A stretch of 64,000 bases of DNA from Azolla caroliniana (GCA_043228905.1 JBHGNT010000006.1:9920001-9984000), one strand, 5' to 3'. Shown: positions 12,701 through 21,927, counted from the stretch's first letter. Numbers and translations: made by a program. Notes: generated by a model not told the origin, from the letters alone.

Positions 12701-13482
12701 ACTCGGAAGGAGTTAATCAAGTGGGTAGCTGCCGGGCGCCCTATTAGATAGTCAATTGTGCTTTCCCCTCCTCCATGTGGGAAACATGTGAGCTCTTTCG
12801 AGCCCGGCCACTTAGCTAAACCATTATATATGACCATCTGGTGCCGACTGCCAAGTTCGAGTAGATGATGGCCAAAGCTCGTGGCGTCCGCACCTTGATC
12901 CTTTGATCTACGTGTGGTGCCTATGTCTAAAGGATCAACATTTACCATTTCTAGGTTTCTATTCATCTGAAATACTGTGCATTGTCGGGATTGGGTTCTC
13001 GCATTGAAGTCTCCTACAAGAAATACTTCTCCTTGGGAAGAATATCGGATTATGTCATCCGATAGGGGTTCGTATGGAGAAGGCCCATGTGGCATTCCTT
13101 CATCGACTAATCTCGTCAAGCCACTAATATTATAACGGGATCCTTTTGGGGGAAAGTAACAAATGGCGAAAAATACTGCATGGTCTTTGCTTGTGGAGAC
13201 TTTCACCCACATAAAACGAGCTTCTGGGTCTATCTTCATTATTTCTATCCTATTATGTAGCTCTCTACGAAATAGTATCGCGACACCTCCAGATCCCCTA
13301 GTAGTGTGTCGACGTGAGGTTTGTCTAAAAGCGGACTCCCAACGGAATCCTTCGACCGGTGGGAGTCCTCTATTTGGGCTCTGATGTGTTTCTACCAAGA
13401 AAAGTATATCAGATACCTTTAGTATCTCCTCTAGGCGGCCGGGGTGTGCCCAGAGTGCGCCATTACAATTCCATAGGGTCAT
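9781..13482 (-). CDS. LINE ORF2: endonuclease and reverse transcriptase
   Basis: About 1,233 residues from the ATG at 13482; the open frame begins at 13512 but has GTG there. Order: APE-type endonuclease (about 1-240: LWNCNG, LVETH, GDFNA, STIDYLIG, GADHSFL with the catalytic His); reverse transcriptase (about 470-760: FRKAFDTVPRDRL, GVKQGCPLSPTLFG, and LLYADD at about 714-719 holding the catalytic aspartates); then a C-terminal zinc-knuckle-like CRLC-x8-HFSCKC segment near 1064. It nicks DNA and primes reverse transcription at the target. No internal stop is seen. The reading begins 36 nt after the ORF1 stop. Confidence 0.92.
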   Translation of the reverse strand: MTLWNCNGALWAHPGRLEEILKVSDILFLVETHQSPNRGLPPVEGFRWESAFRQTSRRHTTRGSGGVAILFRRELHNRIEIMKIDPEARFMWVKVSTSKDHAVFFAICYFPPKGSRYNISGLTRLVDEGMPHGPSPYEPLSDDIIRYSSQGEVFLVGDFNARTQSRQCTVFQMNRNLEMVNVDPLDIGTTRRSKDQGADATSFGHHLLELGSRHQMVIYNGLAKWPGSKELTCFPHGGGESTIDYLIGRPAATHLINSFRVAPCPIGADHSFLYFELKCDISKVTKSSQPCHHTTIHFTHELSDIYSQHVQAHLPSIDPSLPLESLSTKLTHILHSAAASSFPYTKHSNQGRSGSMPQNKWYDEDCRDLHRQLTVSQLNGSITSTQARKEMRKMTRRKRRAWEASQYWELYHMLMSSDCATAWKRLREPRPQSPVEDPETWHTYTERLYQIPNQPPFPMPSTPRPTTGTLFTTSRVMKVIKKLQHRKSMDHTGLRAEHIIYARECLAPLLTLIFNRALAEGFPPQWTMNTVTPIHKGGHPMDPNTYRTIMIGHTLAKLYGAVMEAELSDYMETLNLRAPEQAGFRRAFSTIDHIFTLRCLIDQTRARKKRLYCCFVDFRKAFDTVPRDRLSDRLKSLRIPDDMVWVIYALYEQVSGCVRCPGGLSNRFTSTIGVKQGCPLSPTLFGIYIDEITDFIAREGGTGVVLGDTQVRILLYADDIVLLSESEHDLQRHLNALDDFCVQRGLVVNLGKTKVLIFHTSAQVRAKCHLTISHSPVEVVGSYVYLGVTFSARSGKFSMTQAAKDRLTRGHASLSLLERQCHQAHFQDPRTKGWLFDSLVTPSLMYASAVWAPGLPSFMWTQLERPLVMMLSRQLRSKSTVPHDIIRAEFTLPPMLVEALFQLVVFIDRIHSQPHDRISHQAFKASRSLYESGYTSSWYGMMVTWLLANGLDINNLPPLRYNHTSDNTLISHENRNKVIRQEIWQIYTRCKWITPLEPLPSKMSYYKKHFMHFSELGFITRPKYLDVFLPHALRVAIGQLRISSHQLEIENGRTSGVPREERICRLCHIEIEDEYHFSCKCPTYAEIRAKYQDILGPSPTLPKLLDTLDIKKLGKYILELKQHRENKLQNVDNNVANDHEHVTNAVFQEPEETTNADTLAPLGLSIDEAENQRRTRRPRVPGFKTTQRDVEAILKIRERELHRLEAMARALSTLEPTSRPFDPPLLFERLGWK

Positions 13483-13518
13483 CCTAAGTGCATTTTCTGT
13501 CACATGGGCCACACACCG

Positions 13519-14214
13519 TCAGTTAGTAGTGCGATCATTTATGATCACTCGCCCGTCTCGGTAAAAGGCGCGATGGCCTTCTTTACGAGCTTGCATAACT
13601 CGTGGCATACAACTCTTGCGATGCTCAATTTGCATCTTAGTGAGGTCTTCATCGAGATAGATGGGGTCCCCATCCATTCCTCGAAGGATTGGTCTCTTCT
13701 TAAAGAAAGTGATTCTAGAGTCTAAGTCTTTAAATTGAAGGACTAAGGCTCTCTTCCTAGTTGTGTCACGCCCGGCCCTCCATGCTTTGGTGATAGGTAG
13801 GGCCTCTGTGTACCCTAACATTTTCCCAAGTGTTTGTGCGTCCTCATTTGGGGATGCACCTTCCTTGAGCCCAGTGACACGTACATTTAAGCGTCGGGCC
13901 TGACGCATTTTCTCTTCTTCAAGGGTGGTGTTAACAATATTTTCATCTTTTATTTCTTTTTTAATGTTTCTTTTAACCACATCTACCCAACCCGTTTTAG
14001 CTAACTCTATGTTATTATTAACTTCCTCTTTAACTTTTTTAATTTCGTCCTTTATATCCTCTATAGAGGATATTTCACCGTCTTCTCGAGATACCTCGAT
14101 GTCCTTAAGTTGTTTTTTAAGGTCGATGTTTTCTACTTTAAGTTGTTCTATTTCGGCCTTGAGGGCGTCTTTTTCCTCTCTATCTTTTTTCTTGTAGGTG
14201 AAATATATAAGCAC
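13519..14214 (-). CDS. LINE ORF1: coiled-coil RNA-binding protein
   Basis: About 231 codons. The N-terminal 90 residues are charged heptads (KAEIEQLKVENIDLKKQLKD) typical of a coiled-coil trimeriser. The C-terminal half (RRLNVRVTGLKEG...KRALVLQFKDLD) resembles the RRM-like and C-terminal domains of L1 ORF1p, which coats element RNA. No CCHC knuckle is present, unlike many plant L1 ORF1 proteins. The frame has no upstream ATG: the first codon used here is GTG, and an ATA 27 nt upstream may be a lost ATG. So the start is uncertain and translation may be impaired. Confidence 0.75.
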   Translation of the reverse strand: MLIYFTYKKKDREEKDALKAEIEQLKVENIDLKKQLKDIEVSREDGEISSIEDIKDEIKKVKEEVNNNIELAKTGWVDVVKRNIKKEIKDENIVNTTLEEEKMRQARRLNVRVTGLKEGASPNEDAQTLGKMLGYTEALPITKAWRAGRDTTRKRALVLQFKDLDSRITFFKKRPILRGMDGDPIYLDEDLTKMQIEHRKSCMPRVMQARKEGHRAFYRDGRVIINDRTTN

Positions 14215-14341
14215 CTTCTCTTTACCTTGTATTGTTGCTAGTTGTTATTTTTTTGTGAATACAAATTTCTTGTTTTTTGTCTATTTTATGTCGACGATCT
14301 CTCTCTCTCTCTCTCTCTCTCATGATGCATCATTAGATTCC

Positions 14342-14885
14342 AATGTAAATGAGGCCTTTTTGCAATGCCAATGTATCATGACATGGGACAAATGTGGAGG
14401 CTCACGCTTCACACATGTTGCTACACATGTTGCACCTAACAACAAAACCATATTGAACTTTGCGGAACGGGGAAATCATACACATCGATGCATGTTAGAG
14501 CCCATACCGTTATGTGCCATTCGAACCATTGCTTCCATGCGACTTAGCTCACATGCATTGCGATGTGAGACAAGGCGTTGGGGCACAAGTGATGAGAGTG
14601 GTCGGCTATGCACACTTTGCCCTAAACAAGTTCGCGAGTCTGAGTATCATACTTTGATACAATGCTCTGCCTTTGATCATATTCGACCATGCTTTCCACA
14701 TCTCTTCGACCAAGCCCAATCCTTGCATGAATTCCTCTCACAACCACAATGTGCACTCTCGATTGCAACATTCATTGGTAAAGTTCTTGAACATCGAGAG
14801 TCACTACTCACTTTCACACGTATCACGTGAAATTTAATATTTTTGGTCTCATAGGTCATATTTGACCTCCGAAGACGATAATATA
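14342..14885 (+). mobile_element. 5'-truncated LINE copy (ORF2 C-terminus and 3' end)
   Basis: The open frame to 14830 encodes the LINE C-terminal region: MRLSSHALR, then RLCTLCPKQVRESEYHTLIQC, matching CRLCHIEIEDEYHFSCKC of the - strand LINE, and a downstream FIGKVLEHRESLL segment matching its YILELKQHRENKL. The 3' UTR shares GTCTCAT, the stem-loop GGTCATATTTGACC (14854-14867) and the GAAGACG-ATAATA end, followed by a TCTA repeat. The protein lacks about 80 C-terminal residues present in the other LINE, so this is a sister subfamily. Orientation is opposite to the intact LINE. Confidence 0.8.
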
Positions 14886-15096
14886 ATCTATCTATCTAAT
14901 CTCTCTCTCTCACTCACACACACACACACACACACACACACATCTATTCCGCTGCACAGAATCATACTCTTGATTCTTTATATGGTATTAGAGCACATGG
15001 AATTCTGATCCATCCCATTCACCTGTGTTGTCTTGCAAGCCAATGATCAAGAAAAATTGGCTCATCAGATAGAGAAGAAGAAACTCATCTTCAATC

Positions 15097-15524
15097 TTGT
15101 CAACCATCATGAACAGTCAGATGGGAAGCTCTCTCCATAGTGAAAAATTATACAGATATAACTTTGCATCTTGGGAATACAAGATGCTTGACAATATCTT
15201 GTTGGCTAAGGTTATTGGAGCTATATCGAGGGAGCACAAAAAACGTAACCCAACCCAACACACACCGACTACCGAGCTTGGGAGCAAGAGACAAGCTGTG
15301 TGTTGTACTATTTGGCATCATGTGTTAGATATATCCCAAAGGCCAAAATGCCAAAGGAGGCGTGGGAGAACCTCAAAAAGATTTTCACGGCCAACACAAC
15401 TGCACGAAAACTCCAACTTCGTCATGTCAAGTTAAATGGCATCGAACAGAGGCATATGTTGATCACAAGCTATACCTTGAAGATCAAGGAGCTGTGCGAG
15501 TCCATTGACTCAATCAATGTGTAA
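15097..15524 (+). pseudogene. Copia gag fragment
   Basis: Reading shifts between frames. It begins near YNFASWEYKMLDNILLAK and continues from 15345 with AKMPKEAWENLKKIFTANT and ITSYTLKIKELCESIDSINV, typical of the UBN2-type capsid domain of plant Copia. It is cut at 15520 by an inserted LTR. Confidence 0.8.
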
Positions 15525-16010
15525 AGAATGAAAGACATAGGTGACGTTGTGCAACGGAAGTAAGCTCTGTGTGAGTGTGAGTACACGTAAGGCAAACAGA
15601 GAGAGGGAGAGAGAGAGAGAGCTTAGAACAAGAAACTGTATTAGGAAAAGTATGATTACATCCAGTAGTAACTAAATTACAAAGGGTTGGTTTAAATACA
15701 AACTAGTCTAGGGCAACTGCCCTTTCTACTATTTACAAAACTAGCCTAGTATGCCCTCTAGCTAGTGTGAAACCATTTCATTTGGGAAATTGAGTTCGAT
15801 TCTCAACACGCCCCTTCGAACACAACTTCTTGATGCCGAAAAGTTGGTTCGGTTCGATCTTTGAAGTTCTTTGATTCGGCTGAATTAACTTTCAGAAGGT
15901 CAGTCGGCACGACTTGTTCAACATCGATGACTACTACTGTTTTTCGGTGCTCCCCCTCAAGCGCGGCCCGACAATGTTGAGACTGGAGATGACACTACTC
16001 ATCTGACATG
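15520..16010 (-). mobile_element. 3' LTR and 3' end of a - strand Copia
   Basis: The LTR is 15520-15808 (289 bp): on the - strand it begins TGTTGAGAATCG and ends CTTTACA. Just outside it, the - strand reads a purine-rich tract (CGAAGGGGCG) that fits a polypurine tract. Beyond it, a GCTTGAGGGGGAGCAC block resembles the end of a Copia polyprotein. The left boundary is at the break in the host gag; the right boundary near 16010 is approximate. A (GA)n run is present at 15600-15622. Confidence 0.65.
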
Positions 16011-16113
16011 ACACATCGATAATGTACCATTCGACAAAGAAGGAAACAAGACATATATCAAAATCGTCTTGCATGTTCTGACTATAACAAAGAATTTGGT
16101 CTTAGTTGGCAAT

Positions 16114-16163
16114 TGTGGAGCAAGGCATGCAAGTTCGTTTCAACTTGCATGCCTTGCTCCACA
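16114..16163. repeat. Perfect 22-bp fold-back in Copia remnant
   Basis: Arms 16114-16135 and 16142-16163 are exact reverse complements around a 6-nt loop (CGTTTC). The left arm is the Copia coding sequence for VEQGMQV; the right arm is its inverted copy in place of normal sequence. This looks like a snap-back template-switch event. Confidence 0.9.
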
Positions 16164-16349
16164 CAAGCTGCTTCATTCAAAAAGAGGCCAATTCATTGCT
16201 CGTGGACAAAGAGAGAGCCGAATGCTCATTCCCGACTCACACGAGGTGAATTCGTCCATGTTTGCAAAAGGTCCCAAAGCCGACATGGACATTGAACTAT
16301 GCTACAAGAGTATTGACCATATCAATCTCCAAAATCTTGACAAAAGAAT

Positions 16350-16930
16350 GTAGTCGAAAGGATTTTTCATTGGACTCTCGACTTTACAGAAAAGGAGATA
16401 GCTGAAGTGTGTGAAGCTTGCCAATTCGGCAAGCAACATTGGCACCCGTTTCCGAAGGAGAGGAATGTAAGCAAAGGCCTCCTAGAGGTAATTCACTCAA
16501 ATGTGTGGGGTCTAGCTCAGATGACAACATTCGGAGGATGCCAATATTATGTCACCTTCATCGACGACTTCTCCATACACACCTGGATCTTCCCCATGTG
16601 GCAAAAGAGTGAAGTGTTCTAAGACTTCCAAAAGTTTAAAAGCAGAGCCGAAATAGAAACGGGCCGACATGTTTGGTGTCTTCAATAAGACGGAGGAAAG
16701 GAATACTTTTCCAATGATTTCATAGCCTATCTTCGGAAAGAAGGCATTCAAAGAGAATTCACATGCCAACATACACCGCAATAGAACGGTGTAGCTGAAT
16801 GGAAGAATCGGCACATCCTCGAGGTAGCAAGGGCCATGCTCAACGAGAAGCACATGCCGAAATCATAATGGGTCGAAGCTGCAAATACTGCTATCTACCT
16901 CATGAATCGATGTACAACATCTGGTGTGCA
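16350..16930 (+). pseudogene. Copia integrase fragment
   Basis: CEACQFGKQHWHPFPKER is the end of the GAG-pre-integrase zinc module. Then GGCQYYVTFIDDFSIHTWIF holds the first catalytic Asp region of the integrase core. Later GGKEYFSNDF and NGVAEWKNRHILEVARAML hold the second Asp and Glu regions. Stops interrupt it at 16619, 16688, 16783 and 16868 or nearby. The frame ends at the fold-back at 16931. Confidence 0.8.
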
Positions 16931-16962
16931 TGAGGTTACACATCACGAGATGTGTAACCTCA
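16931..16962. repeat. Perfect 13-bp fold-back at a rearrangement junction
   Basis: Arms TGAGGTTACACAT (16931-16943) and its reverse complement (16950-16962) around the 6-nt loop CACGAG. The left arm is Copia coding sequence (HEVT); the inverted arm leads directly into an unrelated, inverted LINE piece. Confidence 0.9.
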
Positions 16963-17345
16963 TATCACCAAAGACTTCTTGTGCTTTTATCACCAAAGTC
17001 ATCCCCTCCTCCTAATGCTCGTATCTGCCAATTGCGGCCTGCCATGATAGCCAACATATATTTCCCCACTTGATTGAGCCTTGCACCTGGCATAATTGCA
17101 ACAAGCGGCCAACCCCCCGCCATATTCGATGGGACGTTGGACAGTCCCATAGAGCGTGTCGTATTGATTCTATTGCATGGGGGCACTCTACACAATTAGG
17201 AGAGCTAAGGTTCCCACGTTGCCATGCTCCCAGCGGTAGGGACTTATGTATTAATAGCCATTGGAACGTGGTAATTCACCTCGCGTGTTGTTGTTTCCAG
17301 ATTTTCTGCCAAAACTTGGTGATTATTGTGGAAGGAACTTGAAAT
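16963..17345 (-). mobile_element. Inverted LINE ORF2 C-terminal piece (zf-RVT-like)
   Basis: Read on the - strand it encodes FWQKIWKQQHARWITTFQWL, then NCVECPHAIESIRHALWDCP, the zf-RVT-like zinc module found at the C-terminus of many plant LINE polymerases (C-x2-C...H...C). It differs clearly from the LINE at 9595, so it is a second LINE lineage. It separates Copia integrase from the post-integrase segment and ends near 17345, where Copia sequence resumes (KIFGSIAFIHISNEKRQKLD). Confidence 0.7.
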
Positions 17346-17715
17346 GTGTGCCAAACCTTCACAACAGCCAAGATATTCGGCTCAATTGCATTCATACATA
17401 TTTCCAATGAAAAGCGACAAAAGCTCGATCCGAAATCAGAAAGTGTATGCTTGTGGGGTACTCACTTGAACAAAACGGGTACAAATGCTGCAACCCCTCT
17501 ACTCAAAAGGTTCGCACGAGTCGGGACGTGGTCTTTGACGAATCAACATCATGGTACAAACTTGAGCCGATTCCACCCGAACCATGGCTATCTCTACACT
17601 CTCACCTCCTTTACCACATCGACCAATCTCAACATAGACTCAAAGGAGGACAATCAGCTATGGCCTACACCAAGTTGAGTGGACCTCAAGAGCTTCCAAG
17701 TAATCAACACATCAC
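17346..17715 (+). pseudogene. Copia post-integrase fragment
   Basis: KIFGSIAFIHISNEKRQKLD in one frame continues in another as KVRTSRDVVFDESTSWYKLE, the region between integrase and reverse transcriptase in plant Copia. At least one frameshift (near 17450). The following MITE interrupts it. Confidence 0.75.
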
Positions 17716-18334
17716 TAGCAATGGGCCCGATTTCGGCTCAAAAAAAACCAAACCGTTAAACCATGGCTGAACAGTTTATTGGTTCAAAGATAAATAAATC
17801 GTTTGGTTTGGTTTCAAATGTTATGATTTGGTTTGGTTTTGAATATCATGCTTTAGCAGTTTATTGGTTTCGGTTTATGTGGTTCAGTTTAAAGGTTTAT
17901 AAGTTTATCGGTTAAAAATTATTCCTAATTTTTCACCTCTAGCATCTAACTTTCAACTTTTAATTTTAAACCTCTAGGCTCTTAAGTTATTAAATTTTAT
18001 ATGCATTAATAATTATATCAATATGTAGAGTGTCCTTTTGGGTTTATGATTATCAAATTTATGATAAGTATGATGACCAAATTTATAATAAGTGGAATAA
18101 CTAAATTTATGATAAGTATGATGACCAAATTTATGATGATTTTCTCACAGAAATTCCTAATATGTATGATAATCAATATCTCTAAAAAAATGGTTTGGTT
18201 TGGTTCTAAATTTTCCGTAAATGGTTCACCTCTAAATAGTTTAGTTTAAATGGCTTCATAAATTTTAAACACTTTGGTTTGGTTTCAAGGCCAAGAAACC
18301 GAACCGAACTGAAACCGAACCGGGCCCATTGCTA
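17716..18334. mobile_element. MITE-like element with 14-bp inverted ends
   Basis: 619 bp, AT-rich and non-coding. Ends are perfect inverted repeats, TAGCAATGGGCCCG and its complement, continuing imperfectly through GGTTTGG/CCGAACC-rich sequence. Flanking octamers CACATCAC (17708-17715) and CATGTCAC (18335-18342) agree at 6 of 8 positions and may be an old 8-bp duplication, which would fit a non-autonomous hAT element. Copia sequence continues on both sides. Confidence 0.75.
18054..18140. repeat. 24-bp tandem repeat inside the MITE
   Basis: About three and a half copies of an AAATTTATGATAAGTATGAT-type unit, period about 24 bp. Confidence 0.8.
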
Positions 18335-18344
18335 CATGTCACAA

Positions 18345-18587
18345 CCAAGTCCGAAATCAGACAAAGGGAATGCCAAAATGCCTGAATCCAAAGGCGACCG
18401 TTTCGAGGAGGACGAATCGGCTCACTCACTAGACATTGAGTATGGTTATGTGCCCATCATGAGGACATCTGGAGTGAAGAAAGACATTACCACAACAAAC
18501 AGAAAACTATGCCGCTCCACATGTGAGAAGAACCCAGTCAACCGATTCGGCTACAATGACTACATGGCATATCATTATGCAGGATAA
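18345..18587 (+). pseudogene. Copia fragment before the reverse transcriptase
   Basis: Encodes an acidic linker (DRFEEDESAHSLDIEYGYVP) and then CEKNPVNRFGYNDYMAYHYA, resembling the pre-RT region of Copia polyproteins with its RRSTR-like context altered. The sequence to 18862 is not recognised; open frames there are short and unconvincing. Confidence 0.65.
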
Positions 18588-18862
18588 TGACTCTAACATC
18601 TTTGTCACTTTTTTCTTCGAATGCCTCGAGTGTGTGGGCGATTTTTTGGGTGTTACCTTCACGGGAGAGGGAGACGGCTCCCAACGTCACATGACCTTGT
18701 TTGTATATATGGATGCAAAGTCACAATCAAGTTGGTCATAGTCTCAATTGCCAACTTGAAGGCCTCAAGTTCGCAAGCTTCTTTGACCAGCCTTTCCTCT
18801 GAGACGTACATTTTACGTACACCCTTTGTTGAATCCCACTAATAATATAAGATTTTCACTGG

Positions 18863-21234
18863 TATCGTGAAGATTTTCGGCGATAGTGTGAAACTTGTGA
18901 GGAATATACGAAATTAAGTATGGTTCTTATCATGAAATATAAAACAATAATAGTGATGATTCTATTTAAATAAGTTTAATATCTTGGTACAAATAAATAG
19001 AGGTCTTGAAGAGCTTTTGAATGCACTTTACTACGTAGGAAACAAACATATAAGTGTCAAGTTATGAGGGTATGAAGTTTGCAAAGAAGAAGAGGAAAAT
19101 AAAATAATGTGATATCCCACATAGATAGGACAAATAAGGATCCCACCATATATAAGGCAAAACAAAAACTATAATCTTTGTGTTTATGTGTGGAGTATAG
19201 AAAGAAAGGTTAAGTTGTATGGCTTAATAAATGGATGTAGCCAAATGCATATAATTATGTGTTTTGGATGGATCCGGCGGCATCCGGCGACCGGCATCAT
19301 CCGGCGACGACGACCTAGTGGTTCCGCCTCACGATCCGCACCTAGTGACGGATCTTCACGACATAATTAAGTGGTGAACCCGACGTGAAAGAGGCGGTAG
19401 GATGGATCAAATTGAGGATCAACCGATACTTGGAGATGGCATCCTCAAGCAACCAAGCGGGAGAGTTCGAAATGTTGATGCTGATCGTCGAACAAATGAT
19501 GAGATCTCGAGACAACGATGCGAGCGTGGAGAAGGTTGTTGACCGTGTCGTTGAGCTTGAGGGTCAATTTGACGGAAGGAACATTACGAAGTTCCTTGAT
19601 GCATATAGAAGGGAGATGAATCACAGGGACGTGTCTAAAGCGCGTCAAATCACGAGTTTCAAGAGAGTGGTCACCAATAACATCAAAAGGTGCGTCATCG
19701 AGCTTCAAGAAGGGAAGACAACGTGGTCGGAGTTCGAGAAAGTGATATTAGCGGAGTTCGCGACGGAAGATTTGTCGAGGATGACTTGACATGCCTTGAT
19801 GAAGTGGATAGAAAAGAAGAATAAGAAGATGAGCGCCTCGAGGGTGTACGACGAATTCGACCAAATGTTTCATTGTCTCCCCGTCACAGACCAAGTGCTA
19901 CTTGAGGAGGACAAAACTTTGTACTTCCTAAAGGCTGTGGATATAAAGGATAGACGAGAATTGGGTACTCTCCTCGAAGATGATACCCAAGCAAACAGGC
20001 TTATGGCGGACTGGGTCGCGGTGAAGCGAGCATGCAATAGGCTTGACAAGCGTTGTCAGTGGGTTGATGACACCGACTTGGCAGGATCGACTGTCTTGGA
20101 GAAAACAAGACAACCGAAAGTAGTTGAGCCGCCCAAACAAAGCAACCCAGAAGAAAAGAAGATTGATGACGACATCATCGAAGACCTAGCGAAGAAGTTC
20201 GAGATGGTCACGCTAGCCAACATGAATCGTCGGGGACCCAAAGGAAAAGAACCCTTTAGATGCGTGTGGTGCGATAGCATGGACCACATGAGAAGGGATT
20301 GCACGAGCCTTCGAGAGGCGATCCGACAAAATATCGTATACATGGATGACAACATGATCTGCTCGATTGAAACTCGAAGACCCCTGCGGGTGAATTTCGG
20401 AAGAGGGGGAATGAAGAAATCTATGGAAGATGCTGAGGAGACTCATGTGGATGCGATGCACTATGCTGCAACGGCCGGAATAAGAGTCAGGAAAGACAAA
20501 AATGAAGCTGCGAAAGTGGGAGCAAAGTTTTGGTCTTCCGTTCTCGAGTATGAGAAGATGGGGAAGGTCACATCAAACGAAATAGAGCTTGCGGACTGAA
20601 GTGTGCAAAGCATAACCGGGTGGTCGGATCCGGTGGATGACAACACCATACTCGTGGAAGTGATGTGCGACAACCACGAGGTGTTTGTCGAAGAAAAGAG
20701 AAAAAGACTAGAAGAGCAAGGCCCATCAAAAAGACATGAAACAAGGAACACGAAAAAGAAAGAAGATGCATACACGAGTTGATCTTTACAAATGGAGGAA
20801 GGAGACGCTAGCCAAAAAGCGGAGTCAATCAAACGAGTCGAAGAAATGATTCGGCCTGTGAAGATTGGTGTCGAAGACCCCGCACGAAAGACAAGGACTA
20901 TGCCTACCTATAAGCTAAGATCGGAGATAGAGCATACGACAGACCTGAAGAAGATTCTCGAGGAACGCGTTCTTGATAGCCACGTGACTTTGTCCTTGAG
21001 GGAATTACTCGGCATTACGAAGGAGTTCCATGACACGATCATGGACCTTGTACAAAGAAAGAGGCAACAATCGGACAAAGAAGAAGAGAAGCCACAAAAA
21101 GCAAAGACAAATGTCATAACGATGGCAAGGGACGAAGTCGATGAAGATATGGTGGACATCCACTATACTCGACCTCATTGGGCACGAGCGACAACGGAGA
21201 CGCCGGTGAAGATTGGGGAGAAGAAAGAGATCGT
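18863..21234 (+). mobile_element. Gypsy 'C': 5' LTR and gag, split by element A
   Basis: Probable 5' LTR at about 18863-19363: it begins TATCGTGAAGA (related family LTRs begin TGTCGTGAAGA) and ends CTTCACGACA. It contains ACCATATATAAGG near 19147 as a TATA-like site. The primer-binding site TGGTGAACCCGACGTG lies at 19372-19387. Gag follows until element A begins at 21235, where the protein match breaks within the pre-protease region. The rest should lie beyond the right edge of the window. Confidence 0.8.
19385..21234 (+). pseudogene. Gypsy C gag and start of protease region
   Basis: Capsid-like region (VEKVVDRVVELEGQFDGRNI ... TWSEFEKVILAEFATEDLSR) is followed by a stop at 19787, then continues (MKWIEKKNKKMSASRVYDEF). 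A CCHC zinc knuckle, CVWCDSMDHMRRDC, lies near 20262-20303. Another stop at 20597. The segment RPHWARATTETPVKIGEKKE is the same as that before the protease in elements A and B. It is about 35-45% similar by eye to the A and B gag proteins, so C is a related but distinct family. Confidence 0.8.
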
Positions 21235-21927
21235 TGTCGCGTTATTACGCGCGTGCGTGTAGAAGGGCGGGACCACGGGGGTCTTGGACCGAGGAATAGC
21301 TGAGAAGAGGAGAACGGAAAGGCAGCGGACGCACTTGCACACACACAGACGCGGGAGCACACAGGAATCACAGTCTGACAACACAGCAAAACGAGACGAC
21401 TAGAAGTTCGAGTATATGAACACGTATGTATATAAATATATAAAGATATATCAAGACGGTTACAACTAACACGCCGGCAAGGCAAACACTGACGCCTATT
21501 CACTCACATACAGAAGAGCGAGATGGAGACTCTACCGGAAGCACATGGGCGTTCCATGGAGCAGAGTCAGCCTCCCGAAAACCTACTGAAAGCAAAACAC
21601 AGAGAAAGAAGGAGGAGAAGAGCTCGGTCCCAGTCCGACATCACTTCGTCCTCGACAAAAAGTGATCCCTTTTTCATTCCCCTCCCTCTCTTTTATAGCC
21701 CAAGGAGGGAGGCCGTTATCATTCGTTACATCATATTAATTCTCTGTTCTTTCGGACAGAGATACACCTCGATTCTCTCCCTATTGAATGCGTGCTACCT
21801 AGGATTTCTCCTCAGCCGACTTGTACCTACCTACTTATTATACAACGAAAAGTGTGCTCGCGTGTAAGGGCCGGTTTACACACGCTAAACTCGGTTTCCG
21901 CCTAGGGACGGTTTTCTTCACGAAATC
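21235..21927 (-). repeat. 3' LTR of Gypsy A
   Basis: 693 bp. The same sequence starts the partial right LTR at 42276. The - strand sequence TATAAAAGAGAGGG near 21690 is TATA-like. Confidence 0.85.

Larger units (their letters stand above)
9595..14290 (-). mobile_element. L1-type LINE, nearly full length
   Basis: A non-LTR retrotransposon read right to left: GA-rich 5' leader (about 14215-14320), ORF1 (14214-13519), ORF2 (13482-9781) and a short 3' UTR ending near 9595 with a palindromic stem-loop at 9615-9628. ORF2 has no internal stop over more than 1,200 codons, so the copy is young or conserved. A clean target-site duplication was not found, partly because both ends lie in simple repeats. 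The same 3' end occurs in the LINE fragment near 14850 and the SINE at 6078. Confidence 0.88.
14983..18590 (+). mobile_element. Decayed Ty1/Copia element, broken into pieces
   Basis: Pieces in order: primer-binding site TGGTATTAGAGC at 14983-14994 (one change from the initiator-Met-tRNA site TGGTATCAGAGC), gag (15097-15524), pre-integrase and integrase (about 16060-16930), post-integrase region (17346-17700) and a further C-terminal segment (18345-18587). It is interrupted by a - strand Copia LTR end (15520 to about 16010), an inverted LINE piece (16963-17345) and a MITE (17716-18334). The reverse transcriptase and RNase H parts are missing. No 5' LTR is recognised, as LINE-derived sequence lies directly upstream. 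Confidence 0.8.

Noticed and set aside
14198-14341. Start of a new protein at 14198 on the + strand
   Set aside because: The first part of that frame is the reverse of the LINE leader plus a CT run; only the part after about 14342 resembles a LINE C-terminus.
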